Below, piece by piece: positions 19,759-28,073 of a DNA stretch of 64,000 nt. The position numbers and the translations under genes are program-made. Below the pieces are notes generated by a model, which searched no databases, was not told the DNA's origin, and saw only the letters and a program-made list of their open reading frames with translations. The stretch covers positions 172,897-236,896 of the forward strand of contig NZ_QFRK01000005.1 in the NCBI RefSeq assembly GCF_003143855.1, in the 5' to 3' direction. Positions within the stretch are counted from its first letter, which is position 1. The number at the start of each line of letters is the position of its first letter. The stretch is from Streptomyces sp. NWU339 (lineage in GTDB: Bacteria > Actinomycetota > Actinomycetes > Streptomycetales > Streptomycetaceae).

Positions 19759-20298
19759 ATGGGCTACTGGGGGTATTTCGTCGTGGGCCGTGGGGAGCGG
19801 CCGCTCGCCGAACTGGACGCGCTGGCCGGCGCCCGGGGCATGACCCTGCGCACGTCGGCACCGGGTGGCTGGCAGATCTGGGAGTACCCGAGCGGCGACG
19901 GCGGCATCGGGAACATGAACGACCTCGCCGGACAGACGGGCGCGCCCGCGCTGTTCGGCTACGTGATGGACAGTGCCTGCGTGGTGGTGGAGGCGGCGGC
20001 GCCCGAGAGCGGCGCGTGGACGACCTGCCTGGCACGCGCCGCGACGGCGGGCTACCTCGGCGCGGGAACGGGCGGCGGGGAGCAGGAAGGTGTGGAGCGG
20101 GAGGGGCTCACGCTGGAGGACTACTTCCTCGAGCCCCGGGACGCCGCGGACCGTGCCGTCGAATGGGCCGCCGAGGCCGGCCACACCGTGTCCGCCGAGG
20201 CGCTGGTCGAGGTCCTGACCGCCGAGCCCGGCCCCGGGACCGTGGCTGAAAACCTCTTCTTCCGCTTACTCGACCGGCTCGGAGTGGTGCCTCTGTGA
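19759..20298 (+). CDS. Unknown protein with a TTA codon
   Basis: The 179-residue acidic soluble protein begins MGYWGYFVVGRGERPLAELD and has no motif I can assign. It has no signal peptide or membrane segment. ATG 19759 has a GGGGGGAA stretch about 10 bases upstream. Codon 170 (20266-20268) is TTA, which in Streptomyces needs the bldA tRNA, so full-length product may appear mainly late in development. The gene lies between the hexosaminidase and another unknown gene, all on the plus strand. Confidence 0.75.
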   Translation: MGYWGYFVVGRGERPLAELDALAGARGMTLRTSAPGGWQIWEYPSGDGGIGNMNDLAGQTGAPALFGYVMDSACVVVEAAAPESGAWTTCLARAATAGYLGAGTGGGEQEGVEREGLTLEDYFLEPRDAADRAVEWAAEAGHTVSAEALVEVLTAEPGPGTVAENLFFRLLDRLGVVPL

Positions 20299-20406
20299 CA
20301 CTCCCGGGCCGTCGCACGCAGTAAGGGGAAATGCGGCCTCCGCCCCGTGAGGTCCGTGAAAGTGGCCTTGTCAGGGGCCTGCGAAGACCCGCTGAGGGAG
20401 ACGTGG

Positions 20407-20979
20407 ATGAGTCTGGTGGAACTGATCGCGCAGGCGGACGAGCGCGGGCTGGCCGTGAGCGGGTTGGCTTGTTTGGATCGGTGCGTACCGCTGCTGGGCG
20501 GCGACGACGAGACGCTGCGCCCCCTGTGGGCGAGCCTCGCCGAGGACGCCGCCGACGACGACTGGACGCAGCGGCTGGAGCAGACGCGGGGCAAGCTCGA
20601 CGGGGCGGCCGGCGGGGCCGCCGACGGTGACGCCGTGGCGCTCGCGCACCGGATGCTCACCACCGCCCCCGCCGAGCGCTCCGCCCCCGCACTGCGGGAG
20701 TGGGCCCACGCCTGCTCCGTCGCCGCGCTGCGGATCCACCGGATCCTGGACGGCGCCGATCCCGCCGAGGACGCCACGGACACGGTCGACGCACCCCGCG
20801 AAGGCCGTACGGAGGGCATGTCGCCGCTCGTCGCCGCCGAGCTGCGCCGCCAGATCACGGTCCTGGAGGTCCTGGCCGGCCACGGTCCGGCCGGACTGCG
20901 CCGCGCGCTCGAGGTGTCGACGGAGGGCCGCCGCGTACTGGTCGCCGCACTGTCCCGCCGGAGCCGCAGGGACGGCTGA
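20407..20979 (+). CDS. Unknown cytoplasmic protein
   Basis: A 190-residue, mostly helical, acidic protein with no recognised domain. Distinctive stretches are MSLVELIAQADERGLAVSGL and CLDRCVPLLGGDDETLRPLW. ATG 20407 was chosen because GAGGGAG at 20394-20400 is ideally spaced; an in-frame ATG 60 bases upstream has no such site. It may be cotranscribed with the gene ending at 20298. Confidence 0.72.
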   Translation: MSLVELIAQADERGLAVSGLACLDRCVPLLGGDDETLRPLWASLAEDAADDDWTQRLEQTRGKLDGAAGGAADGDAVALAHRMLTTAPAERSAPALREWAHACSVAALRIHRILDGADPAEDATDTVDAPREGRTEGMSPLVAAELRRQITVLEVLAGHGPAGLRRALEVSTEGRRVLVAALSRRSRRDG

Positions 20980-21036
20980 CCGCCGGGCACCGGCGACCGG
21001 CAGGGGTCGGTGACCGGCAGGGACGGTCGTTCCGGG

Positions 21037-21531
21037 TCAGGGCAGGAGCCACTTCACCACGGCCTCCTGCTGCCGTGCCGTGCGCGTGTAGAACGTGGTC
21101 AGGTCGCGGTGGGCCGCCGCGAAGGCGTCGCGCGCCTGCGGCTCCACGTCCGGGCCGCCGTAGCGCGGAAGGATCCGGTCACGGGCCCGTCGCCACAGCG
21201 TGTCGAAGTCGGCGGTCTTCAGGAAGCCGGCGACGCGGCCGGCCTGGGCCGAGGTCAGCAGCAGGAAGGGCGGCCGGTCCGGGCCGGGCGGGGTGACCGG
21301 ACGGCCGCCGAGGACCACGTGGGCCGGCGGGCCGTCCGGGGTGTGCCGCGGGGCCGCACCGGTGTAGAGGAACTCCTGGTCGAGATACCCCTTGTCCAGG
21401 ACCTCCTCGCGATGCCGGCCGATGCGTTCGCGCACGGCCTCCCAGTCGTCCTCGAACAGCCGCAGCAGCCAGGCGGGGCTGTTGCGCAGGGCCGGGGGCG
21501 GTACGGCGCGTAGATGGAAGTACGTACTCAT
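21037..21531 (-). CDS. DUF1877 (YfbM-like) protein
   Basis: A 164-residue soluble protein resembling the YfbM/DUF1877 family: starts MSTYFHLRAVPPPALR, then WEAVRERIGRHREEVLDKGYLDQ, and ends with ILPRYGGPDVEPQARDAF and FYTRTARQQEAVVKWLLP. The family has no known function. The ATG at 21531 has no evident Shine-Dalgarno. It points away from the gene at 21704, leaving 172 bases for two promoters. Confidence 0.75.
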   Translation of the reverse strand: MSTYFHLRAVPPPALRNSPAWLLRLFEDDWEAVRERIGRHREEVLDKGYLDQEFLYTGAAPRHTPDGPPAHVVLGGRPVTPPGPDRPPFLLLTSAQAGRVAGFLKTADFDTLWRRARDRILPRYGGPDVEPQARDAFAAAHRDLTTFYTRTARQQEAVVKWLLP

Positions 21532-21703
21532 CGAAGACAAGAGCGCAGCAGGCCCCCGATCCGTCACTCCCGTGTCGACGACCCCGCCCGAACGAGCACG
21601 TTCTGTGAGCGCGGTGCGGTGGCCCTGGGGCGGTTCTGCGCCGGTTGCGGGACGGGGGCGGAATCGCGGTGACGAATCCGTCGGCCCGAGCGCTCTACTG
21701 AGT

Positions 21704-22105
21704 GTGACGACTGCGACGACTGTGACGGCACAGCAGGAGACCAGGCCTTCGGCCGCGACCAAGCCCGCGCGGTGGGCGGCGGACATCGTGACGGCGATGC
21801 GTGAAGGGGCACGGCTGCGACTCGACTACTCGGTGCGCAGTCTGTGGAGCGTCGACCGCACGATCGAGGACATACGCCGAGAGGCGGCCCCGTACGCGGC
21901 CGTGGAGACGGTGCTGCGCGGATTCGGCGCCTATGCCGGTGAGGTGATCGTGCGTCAGTCCGGCGGAGAGTGGTGGGCCTCGGGCGGCGACCACTGGGTC
22001 CGCACCCCCGACGGCCGCTTCTGGGCCCCCGTGGACGAGGCCCGCCGCTGCTACACGGGTGACGGATCACTGCGCCTGCTGTGCCGGGACGCCTCGCGGA
22101 GGTGA
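21704..22105 (+). CDS. Small unknown protein
   Basis: A 133-residue protein with a Thr/Ala-rich start followed by a compact domain: MREGARLRLDYSVRSLWSVD, an IEDIRREAAPY helix and EWWASGGDHWVRTPDGRFWAPV. I do not recognise it, although the second half resembles small domains found in actinobacterial immunity-type or DUF3806-like proteins; that is only an impression. GTG 21704 has no clear ribosome site; ATG 21796 is an alternative. An 18-bp hairpin follows 20 bases after the stop. Confidence 0.65.
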   Translation: MTTATTVTAQQETRPSAATKPARWAADIVTAMREGARLRLDYSVRSLWSVDRTIEDIRREAAPYAAVETVLRGFGAYAGEVIVRQSGGEWWASGGDHWVRTPDGRFWAPVDEARRCYTGDGSLRLLCRDASRR

Positions 22106-22124
22106 CGTGCGGCGCCGCACACGC

Positions 22125-22171
22125 GCCACGGCCGGGGTTCCGTGCGAGACGTGGAACCCCGGCCGTGGCGT
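22125..22171. terminator. Bidirectional terminator
   Basis: An 18-bp inverted repeat (22125-22142 with 22154-22171) with an 11-base loop lies between the convergent genes ending at 22105 and 22176. Confidence 0.85.
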
Positions 22172-22175
22172 GCGG

Positions 22176-24899
22176 CTACGGCGTCAGTGTGTGCCCCAGC
22201 CGGGCGCCCGTCGGGGTGCCCAGGGTGCCCTTGCCGAACACGTACGAGCCACTGAAGCCGAGCCCCGAGCTGTTGCTCGGCACGTACGTGATGACCCCGT
22301 TGCCGCTGTCCTCACCCGCGGCGCCGAACGTGAGGTCCGCGCGGCCGTAGCCCGAAAGGTCGGCCAGGGACACGGAGGAGCCGAAACTGTCGCCCGACTC
22401 CGTGGAGCCGGGAACGCCGGCGGTGTCCTGGGAGACGGCGACCGAACCGGAACCGGTGAGGCCGGACGAGGTGCCCCGGAACAGGATCGCGTTGCCCGCA
22501 TTGGAGCGGTTGACGCCGCTGCGGGTGAGGTCCTCGCCGGGGGCGCCGGCCAGGACGTCCGCGTAGCCGTCGGCGTTGTAGTCGCCGATGGAGACCGAGG
22601 TGCCGAGGGCATCACCGGACTCGTTGCCGCCGGGCACGGACGCCGTGTTCTGGTGGAGCGTCTTCATGCCGGTGGTGGTGAACCCGGCCGTTGTACCCAG
22701 GACCATGGTGATCTGCCCGCCCGGCGTCGTACCGCCGGACTCGGCCGCGACCGGCTGGCCGATGACGATGTCGTCGTAACCGTTGCCGTTGATGTCGCCC
22801 GCGGCGATGGAGCGGCCGCCCTTGACGGAGATGACCCCCACCTTGGTCAGCCCGGACGCGGAGCCCGCGAAGCGCATCACGCGGCCGGTGCCGCCGGTGT
22901 CGCGGTAGTTGACGGCGATGTCCGCGTAGCCGTCCCGGTTGAAGTCGCCGCTCGCGGCGTCCAGGTAGGACACCGAACCCGTGGCGGAGGTCAGCGTGCC
23001 GTACTTGGTGGCGCCGCCGGTGTGCCGGGCGTTCCAGTTGCCGCCCCGGCCGGTGCCGGCCGCGAAGACGTCCGCCTTGCCGTCACCGTTGAAGTCACCG
23101 ACGGCGACGGTGGTGCCGAGCTTGGCGCCGGTCTGTGTCACGCCCGTCGTGGTGTACGAGAAGCCGGTGTTCAGGGCGGGTCCGTACATCACCGTGACCG
23201 CGCCGCGGTCGGCGTGGCCGCTGGTGTCGTCCTCGCCGGGGACCCCGATCGCCAGGTCGGCGTGGCCGTCGCCGTTGACGTCGCCCCACGCGGTGGAGGA
23301 ACCGAAGGCGTCACCGGACTCAGAGGAGCCGGGCACCCCGGGGCTGCTCTGGGTGAGCGACAGCTTCGCCGAGGTCACCGGGCCGTTCATGCCGCCGGGG
23401 ACCACCCGCACGGCGTTCGCCTTGGGCACACCGGCGACCAGGTCGGCGAGGCCGTCACGGTTGTAGTCCGAGGTGGCCAGGGCGTGCGAGATGCCCGGCG
23501 TCTTGGCGAGCGTGGCGATGAGGGACAGCTTCGGGTACAGGTTCTTGCCGGGGCAGGCCGTGTAGTTGGTGTCCCGGTGGCCGAAGACCCGCGGCAGGGT
23601 GACCGACTTGCCCTTGGCGATCTTGTTGCCGCTGACGCCCGCGTCCACACCGGAGGTCAGCGTGACCTGGCCGGTCGGGTCGATGCCGTACATCCCGAAC
23701 TTCCAGGCGATGATCCGCGCCATCGCGTCCATCGCGGCACGGTTCGGCTGAACGCTCTCGTAGTTGCCGATGTACGAGATGCCGAGCGTGTCGGTGTTGA
23801 AGCCGACGTCGTGCGCGCCGACCACCGGCAGGTCCATGCCGCCGCTGCGGCCCTCGAAGATCTGTCCGCAGCGGTCGACGACGAAGTTGTAGCCGATGTC
23901 GTAGTAGCCGCGTGCGAAGTGCTCCTGCTGGATGGAGCGCATCCGGGCCCGCGACTCGGCGCAGGACAGCTTGTTGTCGCCGTCCACGCCGGTGTGGTGG
24001 ATGACGGCGGCCTTGATCTCGGTGCCGTAGCTCGGCGTGCCGTCGTAGTCCGTGGACGCGCCCCACTCGGCCTGCGTGATGACCGGCGGCTTCACGACCG
24101 TCGAGGGGCGGGCCTCGGGCACGGTCGGGGAGGGCTCGGGGGACGTCGTCGGGGACGCGGACTCCGGGGGCGTCTCCGACACGGTGCCGGTGGGCGTCCC
24201 GGTCTCCGTCTCCGTCGCTGTTGCCGTCTCCGGCCCGGTCTCCGTGGTCGAAGGGGGCGTGGGCGGCGGGGTGGTGGTCGGTTCCTCCGTCGGCTCCTCC
24301 GTCTCCGGGGCCGTGGTCTCCGCCGCGAACGCCACCGGATCCAGGGCGGCCACGTCCGGGGCGCCCTTCGGGTCGGTGCCCGGGTCGAGCAGCTTGACGT
24401 CCATGCCGGCCGGCTGGCCGCCCGCCTGGGTGCCGTCGGCCTTCACCACACGCACCTCGACGCCGTCGGAGGCACCGGTCCACACCGAGGCCGTACCGCC
24501 GCGCGTGGCCGCCCGCGCGCCCTCCGCGCCGTCGGCCTGGTTCGGGTCGTCCGCCAACTTCTGCCAGCCGGACCACTTCCCGGTCTCCAGGTCCCGGGTA
24601 CGCACCTCGGGTGTGCCCTTGGCCTCGGCATCCGGGTCGTCCCAGGTCACGAGTACGGCGCTGAAGCGGTCCGTCTCCCGCCGCTCCAGCCCGCGGCGGC
24701 CGGCACCGCGGTTCTCCAGCTTCACCGTGTCCACACTCGGCTTGCGGGGCTTCTCCCTGGCGCCGACGGGCTTGGACGGCGGATCGGCCATCGCGTATGT
24801 GGCGATGCCCGCCCCGCTCAGGACGACAGCACCGACGGTCAGCCACGCACGCCGCTTCAGACTGAGCGGTCTGTACGCGCGGCTCTTACGAGCACTCAA
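22176..24899 (-). CDS. Secreted N-acetylmuramoyl-L-alanine amidase (PGRP type) with FG-GAP repeats
   Basis: A 907-residue extracellular protein that should cut the amide between MurNAc and the stem peptide. After a signal/anchor segment (about 18-37) come an unknown domain, a Thr/Pro/Glu-rich linker (about 205-270), an Amidase_2/PGRP domain (about 280-450) and at least six FG-GAP/VCBS repeats to the end. Zinc ligands are visible in VIHHTG, FGHRDT and ACPG. The repeats read DFNRDGYADI or DVNGDGHADL, calcium-binding blades of a beta-propeller that probably bind wall or matrix. The start is TTG 24899, after an AGGGGTGGGG stretch; no ATG is in the right place. Confidence 0.92.
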   Translation of the reverse strand: MSARKSRAYRPLSLKRRAWLTVGAVVLSGAGIATYAMADPPSKPVGAREKPRKPSVDTVKLENRGAGRRGLERRETDRFSAVLVTWDDPDAEAKGTPEVRTRDLETGKWSGWQKLADDPNQADGAEGARAATRGGTASVWTGASDGVEVRVVKADGTQAGGQPAGMDVKLLDPGTDPKGAPDVAALDPVAFAAETTAPETEEPTEEPTTTPPPTPPSTTETGPETATATETETGTPTGTVSETPPESASPTTSPEPSPTVPEARPSTVVKPPVITQAEWGASTDYDGTPSYGTEIKAAVIHHTGVDGDNKLSCAESRARMRSIQQEHFARGYYDIGYNFVVDRCGQIFEGRSGGMDLPVVGAHDVGFNTDTLGISYIGNYESVQPNRAAMDAMARIIAWKFGMYGIDPTGQVTLTSGVDAGVSGNKIAKGKSVTLPRVFGHRDTNYTACPGKNLYPKLSLIATLAKTPGISHALATSDYNRDGLADLVAGVPKANAVRVVPGGMNGPVTSAKLSLTQSSPGVPGSSESGDAFGSSTAWGDVNGDGHADLAIGVPGEDDTSGHADRGAVTVMYGPALNTGFSYTTTGVTQTGAKLGTTVAVGDFNGDGKADVFAAGTGRGGNWNARHTGGATKYGTLTSATGSVSYLDAASGDFNRDGYADIAVNYRDTGGTGRVMRFAGSASGLTKVGVISVKGGRSIAAGDINGNGYDDIVIGQPVAAESGGTTPGGQITMVLGTTAGFTTTGMKTLHQNTASVPGGNESGDALGTSVSIGDYNADGYADVLAGAPGEDLTRSGVNRSNAGNAILFRGTSSGLTGSGSVAVSQDTAGVPGSTESGDSFGSSVSLADLSGYGRADLTFGAAGEDSGNGVITYVPSNSSGLGFSGSYVFGKGTLGTPTGARLGHTLTP

Positions 24900-24932
24900 C
24901 TACCCCACCCCTAGAAAATGTCACGAATTCAT

Positions 24933-24949
24933 CACCTGTCACACAGGTG
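24933..24949. promoter_or_regulatory. Inverted repeat in the amidase/ECF divergent promoter region
   Basis: CACCTG and CAGGTG separated by TCACA form a perfect 6-bp inverted repeat 34 bases upstream of the amidase TTG, in an AT-rich stretch that is unusual for this genome. It is a candidate operator. The rest of 24900-25176 shows no gene. Confidence 0.35.
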
Positions 24950-25176
24950 GCATTAACTAAGCGCTCAGGCGCGGCCAAACGTCACTCGCGCGTTCTCACC
25001 GGCCCACGTTGCCCGGCAGGCCCGTGGACCTCTAGCAACTCAAGTGCCGTACGGGGCGGTTGACGAGCTGTGACACTTTCGTGGCGCCGGACGCTGATGA
25101 CCGTGGGGGCGGGCTACGGCCCGACGTGTCGCGCCAAGCGGTCACCCTACGAACCCGGTACGGACGAGGAAGGTTC

Positions 25177-25794
25177 TTGGGCAAGGGAGGGAAACCCCGC
25201 CGCGCGAAGGCGCACGACGGGGAGCTGGGCGCGGCTGTCGCGCGGGCCCAGGACGGGGACGAGGCCGCCTTCGCCGTGGCCTACCGGCTCGTCCAGCCCG
25301 GACTGCTCGGGTATGTGCGCGGGCTGGTCGGTGACGACGCCGAGGACGTGACGTCGGACGCCTGGCTGGAGATAGCCCGCGACCTGGGCAGGTTCAAGGG
25401 CGACGGAGCGGGGTTCCGGGGCTGGACGGCGACCATCGCCCGGCACCGGGCGCTGGACCACCTGCGCCGGCAACGGGTGCGGCCCCGCCTCTCGACGCTG
25501 GAACAGGACGTGCTGGACCTCCCCGGCCGGCAGAGCACGTACGAGATGGCGCTGGAGGCCATTTCCACGGAGCACGCCCTGGCGCTGGTCGCGGGACTGC
25601 CCCGGGACCAGGCCGAGGCCGTACTGCTGCGGGTGGTCGTGGGCCTCGACGGCCCCGCCGCCGCCCGCGTCCTCGGAAAGCGTCCGGGCGCGGTACGGAC
25701 GGCCGCGTACCGGGGGCTGAAACGCCTGGCCGCACAACTGGGCGTCGAAAGTGTGACGGATGAGGCCTCCCGGACGCTGGGTGAGTCGAAGTGA
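25177..25794 (+). CDS. ECF RNA polymerase sigma factor (module 1)
   Basis: The 205-residue sigma factor has region 2 (AFAVAYRLVQPGLLGYVRGL, AEDVTSDAWLEIARDL, FRGWTATIARHRALDHLRR) and region 4 (LPRDQAEAVLLRVVVGLDGPAAARVLGKRPGAVRTAAYRGLKRL). TTG 25177 is preferred because GAGGA at 25166-25170 precedes it and the paralogue at 27399 starts with the same LG. The next gene, 237 bases downstream, encodes a membrane protein likely to be its partner. The protein is clearly paralogous to the sigma factor at 27399. Confidence 0.9.
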   Translation: MGKGGKPRRAKAHDGELGAAVARAQDGDEAAFAVAYRLVQPGLLGYVRGLVGDDAEDVTSDAWLEIARDLGRFKGDGAGFRGWTATIARHRALDHLRRQRVRPRLSTLEQDVLDLPGRQSTYEMALEAISTEHALALVAGLPRDQAEAVLLRVVVGLDGPAAARVLGKRPGAVRTAAYRGLKRLAAQLGVESVTDEASRTLGESK

Positions 25795-26031
25795 CCCGTG
25801 ACCGGGACGGCGCGTGACGGCGGACGGGGGCGGCGCCCCGACCGGACCGGCCGGCCCCGGGGACCCGCGGCCCCCGGCCCGCCGGGCGGTCTGAACAGGC
25901 CGGACGCGCGGAACGTATGCGACGGTCGGGCCGTACCGCCCGAGTGAGCGGGGCGCGCGGGCCGTGTGGACCGGCCGTGCCGGGCGGGACCGGGAGTGAA
26001 CCGAGTGGATCGAGCAGGGACGGAAACGGAC

Positions 26032-26964
26032 ATGGGTGAGCGGAGGAACGACGGCGCGCCGTCCGGCCGTCGGCGTGGGCACCCCGAGGGCGCGCCGCAG
26101 GGCCACCGCCCGGCCGGACAGGACCGTCCCGGCTCCGGACCGAACGGTGTCCGTGGCGCCGCGGGCCTCGAGGCGCTGCTCGTCCGGACGCTGGTCCGGG
26201 ACGGTGTCGACGACGGGGCCGAGCAGCGGGCCGTGGCCGCGTTCCGGGAGGCGAGGGAGACGGACGCGCATCGCACCGGCGCCCGCACCCGGCGCCGGGA
26301 CGACTGGCGGCCGCGGGAGCGGCGCCTCGGCCGCTTCTCGATGAAGGCCACCCTCTCCGTCCTGATCGCCGGTCTCAGTCTGGGCGGGGTCGCCGTCGCC
26401 GGGATCGGCGCGGCCGGCTCGGCGGTGGACGGCCCCGGGGACGACGGGAGCCGGGACAGCCGTACCACGGCTCCGGCCAGCACCTCCGCACCGCCCCGGG
26501 ACCAGTCCGGGGGCTCGTCCGCCGGCCGGCCCTCCGGCGCGGCTTCGGACTCCGGCCCCGGCTCCGACCCCGCGGTGTCGGAGCGCCCCGCGCAGGCCCG
26601 GGACACCGAAGCCCACTGCCGGGCGTACGAGCGGGTCAAGGGGCGCGGAAAGGCGCTGGACTCGGTCGCATGGAAGCGGCTCGTCGAGGCTGCGGGCGGC
26701 GCGGCGAACGTCGAGGCGTACTGCGCCGGGCATCTGCGGTCGGCGACGGCCCAGGCGGGCCCCGACGGCACCGGTGTACCGAACGGCGAGGCCGGTGTGC
26801 CGAACAGCGAGGCTGGAAACAGCTCCTCCGGCAGCGGGCCGGGCAGCTCCGGCAACTCCGGCAGCGGGCCGGGTAACTCCGGCAACGACTCGGGCAACTC
26901 GGGCAACGGCGTGAGCGGTACCCAGGGCAATCCTGCTCAGTCGGGTGGAGAGAAGAATCCGTAG
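26032..26964 (+). CDS. Single-pass membrane partner of ECF sigma factor (module 1)
   Basis: A 310-residue protein: an Arg/Gly-rich cytoplasmic part containing GLEALLVRTLVRDGVDDGAE and EQRAVAAFREARET, one membrane helix at about 105-128 (LSVLIAGLSLGGVAVAGIG), an extracellular Ser/Pro/Gly spacer, a ~40-residue domain bounded by two cysteines (HCRAYERVKG ... VEAYCAGHL), and a Gly/Ser/Asn-rich tail. It shares this layout and the Cys-pair domain with the protein at 28073. A role as sigma regulator is inferred from position only. ATG 26032 is chosen; GTG 26005 is possible. Confidence 0.72.
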   Translation: MGERRNDGAPSGRRRGHPEGAPQGHRPAGQDRPGSGPNGVRGAAGLEALLVRTLVRDGVDDGAEQRAVAAFREARETDAHRTGARTRRRDDWRPRERRLGRFSMKATLSVLIAGLSLGGVAVAGIGAAGSAVDGPGDDGSRDSRTTAPASTSAPPRDQSGGSSAGRPSGAASDSGPGSDPAVSERPAQARDTEAHCRAYERVKGRGKALDSVAWKRLVEAAGGAANVEAYCAGHLRSATAQAGPDGTGVPNGEAGVPNSEAGNSSSGSGPGSSGNSGSGPGNSGNDSGNSGNGVSGTQGNPAQSGGEKNP

Positions 26965-27398
26965 TCCGGTTCCGTCGGCCGACAAGAACAGGGCGCTCAG
27001 CGGTCGCGGGACGCCCTCCGTGGCGTCCCGCGAGATCTCGCCGCCAAGGCAACGGCCGAGGCCGCCACCCCCCACAGGAGAGGCCCCGGCCGTCGCGCGG
27101 CACGGGCCGCGCGGCGGCCCGTAACTCCTACAGCGTCCTGTGTGCGTTTTCTGTCACACCACCCGCACACCGCCTGGTCACAGGTTTGTTGAACCATGCA
27201 CGAAATCGTGGACGGGCATGGACGGGGAGAGGTTTAAGGTCGTAACGTGCCTTTCGCGCCAGGCCGTGAAGGACGAACGACCACGACCGTCACGGGCCCC
27301 GGGGCAGGCCCTAGAGTCCGTAATCGATCGAGCAACCACGACGGCGAGTACCCGGTCCGCGGAAGCGGTGCCGGCTGAGGCGCAGAAGGGCGCGCGCG
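26965..27398. other. Intergenic region between the two sigma modules
   Basis: No convincing gene is seen. The first part has the hairpin at 27005-27032 and a second GC-rich potential hairpin near 27050-27120. The segment 27140-27250 is AT-richer (TGTCACACC, TTTGTTGAACC, GGTTTAAGG) and probably holds the promoter of the sigma gene at 27399. Confidence 0.5.
27005..27032 (+). terminator. Terminator after module 1
   Basis: A perfect 11-bp stem (CGCGGGACGCC with GGCGTCCCGCG) with a six-base loop, 41 bases after the stop at 26964. Confidence 0.75.
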
Positions 27399-28073
27399 GT
27401 GTTGGGGGACGACGCGGAGTTGACCGCCGCGGTGGGGGCGGCACAGGACGGGGACGAGACCGCGTTCCGCACTGTGTACCGAGCCGTGCATCCGCGGTTG
27501 CTGGGATACGTGCGCACACTGGTCGGCGAGCTCGACGCAGAGGACGTGACGTCCGAGGCATGGCTGCAGATCGCCCGGGACCTGCAGCGGTTCAGCGGTG
27601 ACGCGGACCGGTTCCGCGGCTGGGCCGCCCGGATCGCCCGCAACCGCGCACTCGACCACATACGCATGCGCGGGCGCCGCCCCGCGATCGGCGGCGACGA
27701 GACCGAACTGACCGGGCGGGCCGCGGCGTTCGACACCGCGGACCGGGCCATCGAGGCGATGGCCACCGACGGCGCCCTCGCCCTCATCGCCCGACTGCCG
27801 CAGGACCAGGCCGAGGCCGTCGTCCTCCGGGTGGTCGTGGGCCTCGACGCGAAGACCGCCGCCGAGACGCTGGGCAAACGGCCGGGCGCCGTCCGTACGG
27901 CCGCGCACCGGGGCCTGAAACGGCTGGCCGAGATGCTCGACGGCGATCCGGAGGCGCATCCGGAATCCACCGGGGTGCTCGATGCCCTCCCCCTCCAGAG
28001 AGAACCGCGCCGCCCCGCGGTGACGTCCGCGAGTGTGACGCAGATGCGAGCGCGGACGCAGAAGGACATGTGA
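27399..28073 (+). CDS. ECF RNA polymerase sigma factor (module 2)
   Basis: A 224-residue sigma factor, paralogue of the one at 25177: TAFRTVYRAVHPRLLGYVRTL, AEDVTSEAWLQIARDL and FRGWAARIARNRALDH in region 2, LPQDQAEAVVLRVVVGLDAKTAAETLGKRPGAVRTAAHRG in region 4, with an extra 45-residue C-terminal tail. GTG 27399 has GAAGGG nine bases upstream. The stop codon overlaps the ATG of the next gene by one base, which ties the two products together. Confidence 0.9.
   Translation: MLGDDAELTAAVGAAQDGDETAFRTVYRAVHPRLLGYVRTLVGELDAEDVTSEAWLQIARDLQRFSGDADRFRGWAARIARNRALDHIRMRGRRPAIGGDETELTGRAAAFDTADRAIEAMATDGALALIARLPQDQAEAVVLRVVVGLDAKTAAETLGKRPGAVRTAAHRGLKRLAEMLDGDPEAHPESTGVLDALPLQREPRRPAVTSASVTQMRARTQKDM

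Noticed and set aside
17942..20035. A 697-codon frame antisense to the GH20 gene
   Set aside because: No homology pattern; the plus strand encodes GH20 with its catalytic Asp-Glu pair.
22300..23480. Repeated GC-rich segments in the amidase gene considered as DNA repeats
   Set aside because: They reflect protein-level FG-GAP repeats and are not identical in DNA.
22059..24914. A 951-codon open frame opposite the amidase gene
   Set aside because: It is the GC-rich shadow of the FG-GAP protein; composition is Arg/Gly/Val biased and no family motif is seen.
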